Below are positions 60,826-64,000 of a stretch of 64,000 bases of DNA, in pieces. The position numbers and the translations under genes are program-made. The notes below the pieces were generated by a model. It made no database searches. It was not told the origin of the DNA and worked only from the letters and a program-made list of their open reading frames with translations. The first letter of the stretch is position 1. Each line of letters begins with the position of its first letter. The DNA comes from Muribaculum gordoncarteri (GTDB taxonomy: Bacteria; Bacteroidota; Bacteroidia; Bacteroidales; Muribaculaceae), in the NCBI RefSeq assembly GCF_004803695.1, contig NZ_CP039393.1, positions 1,736,001-1,800,000 of the forward strand. The letters are read 5' to 3'.

Positions 60826-61600
60826 GGGAGTCAACATCTACGAAATCATGCAGCGGTTTTGGCGAGAGAACGAGTATGAGCCATTCTCCACTGCGGAGAT
60901 TGCGCTGTACTTCTTCCTAATCAACCGCGCGAACAGTCGCCGATGGCAGATGCCGTTCAAGTGTCCGACTTCGGTAATCAGCACCGCAATCCAAGTGACC
61001 CGGCAGACTGTTGTCAACACCCGCGAGTCATTGCGAATCCGGAATTTCATAACCTACACCAAAGGCACGGGCAAGGGTTCCCATCCGTTATATTCACTTG
61101 TCTTGACAGATAACTTGACGGAATGTTTGCCGGAGGAATTGACGGAAACTTTGCCGGTTAGCTCAACGGTTGACCTGTCGGATAGCTTGACACCCTATAA
61201 TATAGAAGATAGAAATATTAAAGATAAAAATTATTCTTCAATTAAAACAGGCGATGTGAAGATTCTGAGTTTGGAAGAACTTGAGGTTTTGCTGGTTAAC
61301 GACGAGTTGTGGCTCAATGAAATCATCACCCTTCTTTCTCCCTCCTGTCAAATCGAATTGCCGGATCTGAAATTGTATCTCGGCAACTTCTTCCGCTACC
61401 TCCGTTGCCAGGGAACGAAAGGTAGGGAGGAAGATGACTGCCGGAGATATTTCGTGAACTGGATTAAAAAACAACCAATCAATAAAAACAAAACAACTCT
61501 TAAACCGACAATCCATGCAACAAATCAACCATCCAACGATGCTCGCCGACCTGCTGGCGTCACAGCTAAATCAGCGACAGACTACGAGGGCGCGTTTTAG
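60818..61600 (+). CDS. Replication-type helix-turn-helix protein of the mobilizable element
   Basis: This 260-residue protein starts at ATG 60818, overlapping the excisionase-like gene. The N-terminal half looks like a winged-helix/DnaD-type domain: NIYEIMQRFWRENEYEPFST, AEIALYFFLINRANSRRWQM, ISTAIQVTRQTVVNTRESL. A degenerate leucine-threonine repeat (about 95-130, LTDNLTECLPEELTETL) links to a C-terminal part (YFVNWIKKQPI) typical of Bacteroidales element proteins. It sits before a DnaC-like ATPase, so a role in replication after excision is plausible. Confidence 0.75.
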   Translation: MSKGVNIYEIMQRFWRENEYEPFSTAEIALYFFLINRANSRRWQMPFKCPTSVISTAIQVTRQTVVNTRESLRIRNFITYTKGTGKGSHPLYSLVLTDNLTECLPEELTETLPVSSTVDLSDSLTPYNIEDRNIKDKNYSSIKTGDVKILSLEELEVLLVNDELWLNEIITLLSPSCQIELPDLKLYLGNFFRYLRCQGTKGREEDDCRRYFVNWIKKQPINKNKTTLKPTIHATNQPSNDARRPAGVTAKSATDYEGAF

Positions 61601-62189
61601 GCTTCCGTTCTCAAAGACCGATACCGTCCGTGTACTTCTTGCCGGAGTGAAAGCGGAGGTTGAACGCCGCGACAAGACTTTTGTAATGAGCGAAGCCCTG
61701 TTGACGCAGACCGAACAGATTGCGGAGTGGCTCACGGGCAACCACTCGAAATTCGGGCTTATGCTGTGCGGCGGATGCGGCAACGGCAAGACTACATTTG
61801 TAAAAGCCTTCCAGCAAATTCTCAACAAATTTGAAATGAAAGTTGATGATTATTACTCCGAGCGATACTCCATCCGGATTGTCAATGCCCGCGATCTTGC
61901 GAGGGTTTGCAAAGAGGACTATGACGAGTGGCGCAGTCTCTGTTATAAACGGATGCTTGCCATCGATGATTTCGGAACCGAACCGCTTGAGGTAATGGAC
62001 TACGGCAACGTGCTTTATCCAATCACGGATTTGCTGACTACACGCTACGACCGTCACCTTTATACCATCCTCACCACCAACTTGACACCGCAGGAGATAC
62101 GGCCAAGATACGGCGACCGCATAGCCGACCGCCTCAACGAGATGATGGGCAAAGTCATCTTCGCCAACTCCACTTACAGGACTCCGTAG
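61515..62189 (+). CDS. DnaC/IstB-like ATPase of the mobilizable element
   Basis: This 224-residue ATPase has Walker A LMLCGGCGNGKTTFVKAF, Walker B CYKRMLAIDDFGTEPLEV, and sensor YTILTTNLTPQEIRPRYGDR. It resembles helicase loaders. It overlaps the preceding gene by 86 bp in another frame; ATG 61539 is an alternative start that would shorten the overlap. Confidence 0.88.
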   Translation: MQQINHPTMLADLLASQLNQRQTTRARFRLPFSKTDTVRVLLAGVKAEVERRDKTFVMSEALLTQTEQIAEWLTGNHSKFGLMLCGGCGNGKTTFVKAFQQILNKFEMKVDDYYSERYSIRIVNARDLARVCKEDYDEWRSLCYKRMLAIDDFGTEPLEVMDYGNVLYPITDLLTTRYDRHLYTILTTNLTPQEIRPRYGDRIADRLNEMMGKVIFANSTYRTP

Positions 62190-62405
62190 TCGGAAGTTCA
62201 GCCGCTTGTAGCTGTGCTCCGTAATCGAAACGGAAGTGAAGATGGAGGAGGATTGCAAGGTTGTTTTTTATGTCCCATAAAAATTGGCTCCGTCAACCTC
62301 ACGATTGCCGCATTCTCCGTGGTCTTGAAATCATTCTGATTCCGCATCCTGTCCTTACCTCCTCCATCCTTCTTCCCTCCATTTCTATTTCCAATCAACC
62401 CCACA
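62190..62405. promoter_or_regulatory. Candidate oriT region upstream of mobC
   Basis: This 216-bp gap directly before mobC and the relaxase contains an inverted repeat TCCGT (62218-62222) / ACGGA (62230-62234) with a 7-bp loop and further CCG/CGG half-sites near 62183 and 62290. Transfer origins usually lie just upstream of mobC in such elements. No nick site can be named from sequence alone. Confidence 0.4.
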
Positions 62406-62762
62406 ATGACACTGACAAAACGAATATCCAAACACGGGCGCAAGCCCAAACCGGAGTGGCAGCGACTCCGCAATGAAATCAAGCTACATCTTGATGACGG
62501 AAACTACGCCGTCGTAAAAGATATGGCCCGCGAAGCCGGTCTTTCACTCAATAAGTTCATCACCCGTGCCGTCATGGGCGCAACAATCCGTAAGGCTCTG
62601 ACTGAAGAGGAATACTCGATGGTCCGCAGCCTTCAGGGTATCGCCAATAATCTCAACCAGCTTGCCCGATGCGCAAATGGCATGGGCTTCGATACGGTGG
62701 CAAGCAAAGTTGATAGCCTGCTCACAACAACGCTCGGTTTACTCTCCAAATTCCGTATGTGA
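62406..62762 (+). CDS. MobC-family relaxosome accessory protein
   Basis: This 118-residue protein matches Bacteroidales MobC: a basic N-terminus (LTKRISKHGRKPKPEWQRLR), LNKFITRAVMGATIRKAL, and the conserved LQGIANNLNQLARCANGMGF. It helps the relaxase open oriT. It overlaps the relaxase gene (TGATG). Confidence 0.93.
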   Translation: MTLTKRISKHGRKPKPEWQRLRNEIKLHLDDGNYAVVKDMAREAGLSLNKFITRAVMGATIRKALTEEEYSMVRSLQGIANNLNQLARCANGMGFDTVASKVDSLLTTTLGLLSKFRM

Positions 62763-63934
62763 TGATAGCCAAATTCAAAAACCGAGTTGACTTCTCGGGT
62801 CTGGTAAGCTATGCCAACGACATCAAGAGCGATGAAAAGAGAGGACGGCTATTGTCATATCAGGGTGTCTGTGTCGTTTCCAACGAAACTATTGCTGACA
62901 GTTTCAATACACATCTGCGTCGCCCGGATAGCCGAGGACGGGTACATCATATCGGGCAACCGGTAAAGCATGTGTCTATCTCATTCTCCCCGGAGGACGC
63001 CCATCTGTTCCCCGACAACGAGGATGGTGACCGCTATATGGCGCAGCTCGTTGATGAATGGCTGCGGGGCATGGGTATTACCAATGCACAGTATATCGTG
63101 GCACGTCACTTTGATAAGACGCACCCGCATTGTCATCTTGTGTTCAGCCGGATTGACCTTGACGGCAATATTATCTCCGCATTCAATGAGCGTATCAGTA
63201 GCGCGAAAGTCTGCAAGGAAATCAAGCTACGCTACGGTCTGACATTCGGTAACACGACAGGCGAGAAAGTTAACCGTGATAGACTGCGACCGATTCAGCA
63301 GTTGCGATTCGATGTCAAGTCGGCAGCAATCGTCGCCGCAAACTGCTCGACATCCTGGGCTGAATTCCAACATTCTTTGGAGGCACATGGGATAGAGGCT
63401 TATTTCATTATCAACAGCTCCACGGGAGAAATCCGAGGCATTGCATTCGCCAAAGATGGTTGTCGGTTTGCCGGTTCCAAACTCTCCAAACAGAAACTCT
63501 CCTACGGTAAGCTCGTTGCGAAGTTCGGAGAGCTGCCCAATGTGGGGGTGAACGTTTTGTTCACTCCCTCTCGTTACCATCGGATTAACTCTGAGGAGGG
63601 TATGGGCAAATTGACCGCACCCTATCAAGATTCAAGCAAGGGGGTCGGCGTTCTGCAGACCTCCTCTCGCAATGAGCCGGTTAAAGGTAAAGGGGTTTAC
63701 AAAACGGAAAGTCCTTTTGAGGGAGTGCTACCCGTCAGCACTCCCGCTGAACCAACGGAAGTTAGTATGATACCATTGTCTATAATACTCGATCTGCTCA
63801 CTGGTCCGGCAGTCGTGCAATTTTCCGGCGGTGGAGGCACCACCAACGATCTTGACTGGAATGATGAACGCCGTCGCCGTAAGGAAGCAGAGGAAAACCG
63901 AGATATTCACAAACCGTTCAAACGCCGAAGATGA
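62762..63934 (+). CDS. MobA-type relaxase
   Basis: This 390-residue protein has the relaxase N-terminal domain: VKHVSISFSPEDAHLFPDNE and motif III HFDKTHPHCHLVFSRID with the three metal-binding histidines. A candidate catalytic tyrosine is in GLVSYANDIK near the start. The C-terminal region beyond residue 260 is low-complexity. A GTG one codon earlier (62759) is an alternative start; ATG 62762 overlaps the mobC stop by one base. Confidence 0.94.
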   Translation: MIAKFKNRVDFSGLVSYANDIKSDEKRGRLLSYQGVCVVSNETIADSFNTHLRRPDSRGRVHHIGQPVKHVSISFSPEDAHLFPDNEDGDRYMAQLVDEWLRGMGITNAQYIVARHFDKTHPHCHLVFSRIDLDGNIISAFNERISSAKVCKEIKLRYGLTFGNTTGEKVNRDRLRPIQQLRFDVKSAAIVAANCSTSWAEFQHSLEAHGIEAYFIINSSTGEIRGIAFAKDGCRFAGSKLSKQKLSYGKLVAKFGELPNVGVNVLFTPSRYHRINSEEGMGKLTAPYQDSSKGVGVLQTSSRNEPVKGKGVYKTESPFEGVLPVSTPAEPTEVSMIPLSIILDLLTGPAVVQFSGGGGTTNDLDWNDERRRRKEAEENRDIHKPFKRRR

Positions 63935-64000
63935 ATACAAACGATAAAAACTATGTTGACCGACTGCACAACCAGCAAGTCAACGAGCTTAACGAAATCA
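63931..64000 (+). CDS. Partial gene after the relaxase
   Basis: ATG 63931 overlaps the relaxase stop (ATGA) and opens a frame MNTNDKNYVDRLHNQQVN that runs off the right edge. Coupling suggests another mobilization or partner protein; 23 codons are too few to identify it. Confidence 0.7.
   Translation, partial: MNTNDKNYVDRLHNQQVNELNEI

Larger units (their letters stand above)
59184..64000 (+). mobile_element. Left part of a mobilizable element next to tRNA-Thr
   Basis: From the tRNA to the right edge lie two unknown genes, an excisionase-like gene, a replication-type gene, an ATPase, MobC, a relaxase and the start of another gene, all on the + strand. This is the order of Bacteroidales integrative mobilizable elements. 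The element borrows conjugation machinery, since no transfer pore genes are seen. The integrase and right end are presumably outside the window. The left boundary is inferred from the tRNA. Confidence 0.7.

Overview
The window looks like a chromosome segment from a Bacteroidales gut commensal, most likely Muribaculaceae (family-level placement is an inference). Directly visible support: many genes carry the Bacteroidetes promoter pattern (TTTG, 19-21 bp, TAnnTTTG), Shine-Dalgarno sequences are mostly absent, and there are SprA, a TonB-type outer-membrane barrel, DUF4270, DUF4252, a patatin/Omp85 fusion, and Bacteroidales-style mobilization genes.

Layout. 1-708: KilA-N protein, cut by the window edge, containing a 32-bp perfect DNA palindrome. 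951-1980: six-TM membrane protein plus winged-helix regulator behind a promoter with two identical dyads and a leader hairpin. 2005-6102: cassette of a TonB-type barrel, a LytS-like kinase and a LytTR regulator, bracketed by two identical 36-bp hairpins and preceded by a LytTR-like direct repeat. 6125-28141: core genes (secreted GH43 protein, fmt, sprA, ruvA, TPR/PstS-like/small-TM operon, rarA, ECF sigma operon with DUF4252, patatin, serB, BadF-type kinase). 28363-28793: two identical tRNA-Gly genes and a tRNA-Leu. 28800-33271: accessory strip (ORF6N protein, LuxR regulator, two DUF1349-like lipoproteins, a broken copy of the LuxR 3' end, HigBA-type toxin-antitoxin). 33275-37014: tRNA-His, IS copy 1 and capA. 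37027-53511: core genes (folD, ffh, panD, panC, recR, GNAT, algH-like, blaI/M56, DUF1893, Fe-S oxidoreductase pair, folP, cdaA, NUDIX, topB, mazG). 53714-59088: HAD phosphatase, IS copy 2, GT5-like protein, DUF4270 lipoprotein. 59110-64000: tRNA-Thr followed by the start of a mobilizable element (two unknown genes, excisionase-like, replication-like, ATPase, MobC, relaxase) that runs off the right edge.

Main discoveries. (1) Two almost identical 2,025-bp IS1634-type elements each sit between very long direct repeats, 489 bp and 204 bp. Because the target was duplicated over such a length, both insertions left the interrupted genes and promoters intact: capA and tRNA-His for one, the HAD gene and the GT5 promoter for the other. 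(2) The TonB barrel/LytS/LytTR cassette has matching 9-bp sites exactly 21 bp apart upstream of the barrel gene, suggesting a receptor controlled by its own two-component system. (3) The LuxR regulator and the lipoprotein pair share a perfectly symmetrical pair of opposed -7 boxes, and a decayed second copy of the regulator's 3' end lies beyond the lipoproteins. (4) Both the tRNA-Leu and tRNA-Thr genes are followed by a hairpin and then direct repeats with an 11-bp period, an arrangement expected of integrase arm sites.

Limits: all calls come from reading sequence and translations. No database search, alignment program or folding program was run, so family names rest on recognised motifs, and promoters, operators and terminators are pattern matches.
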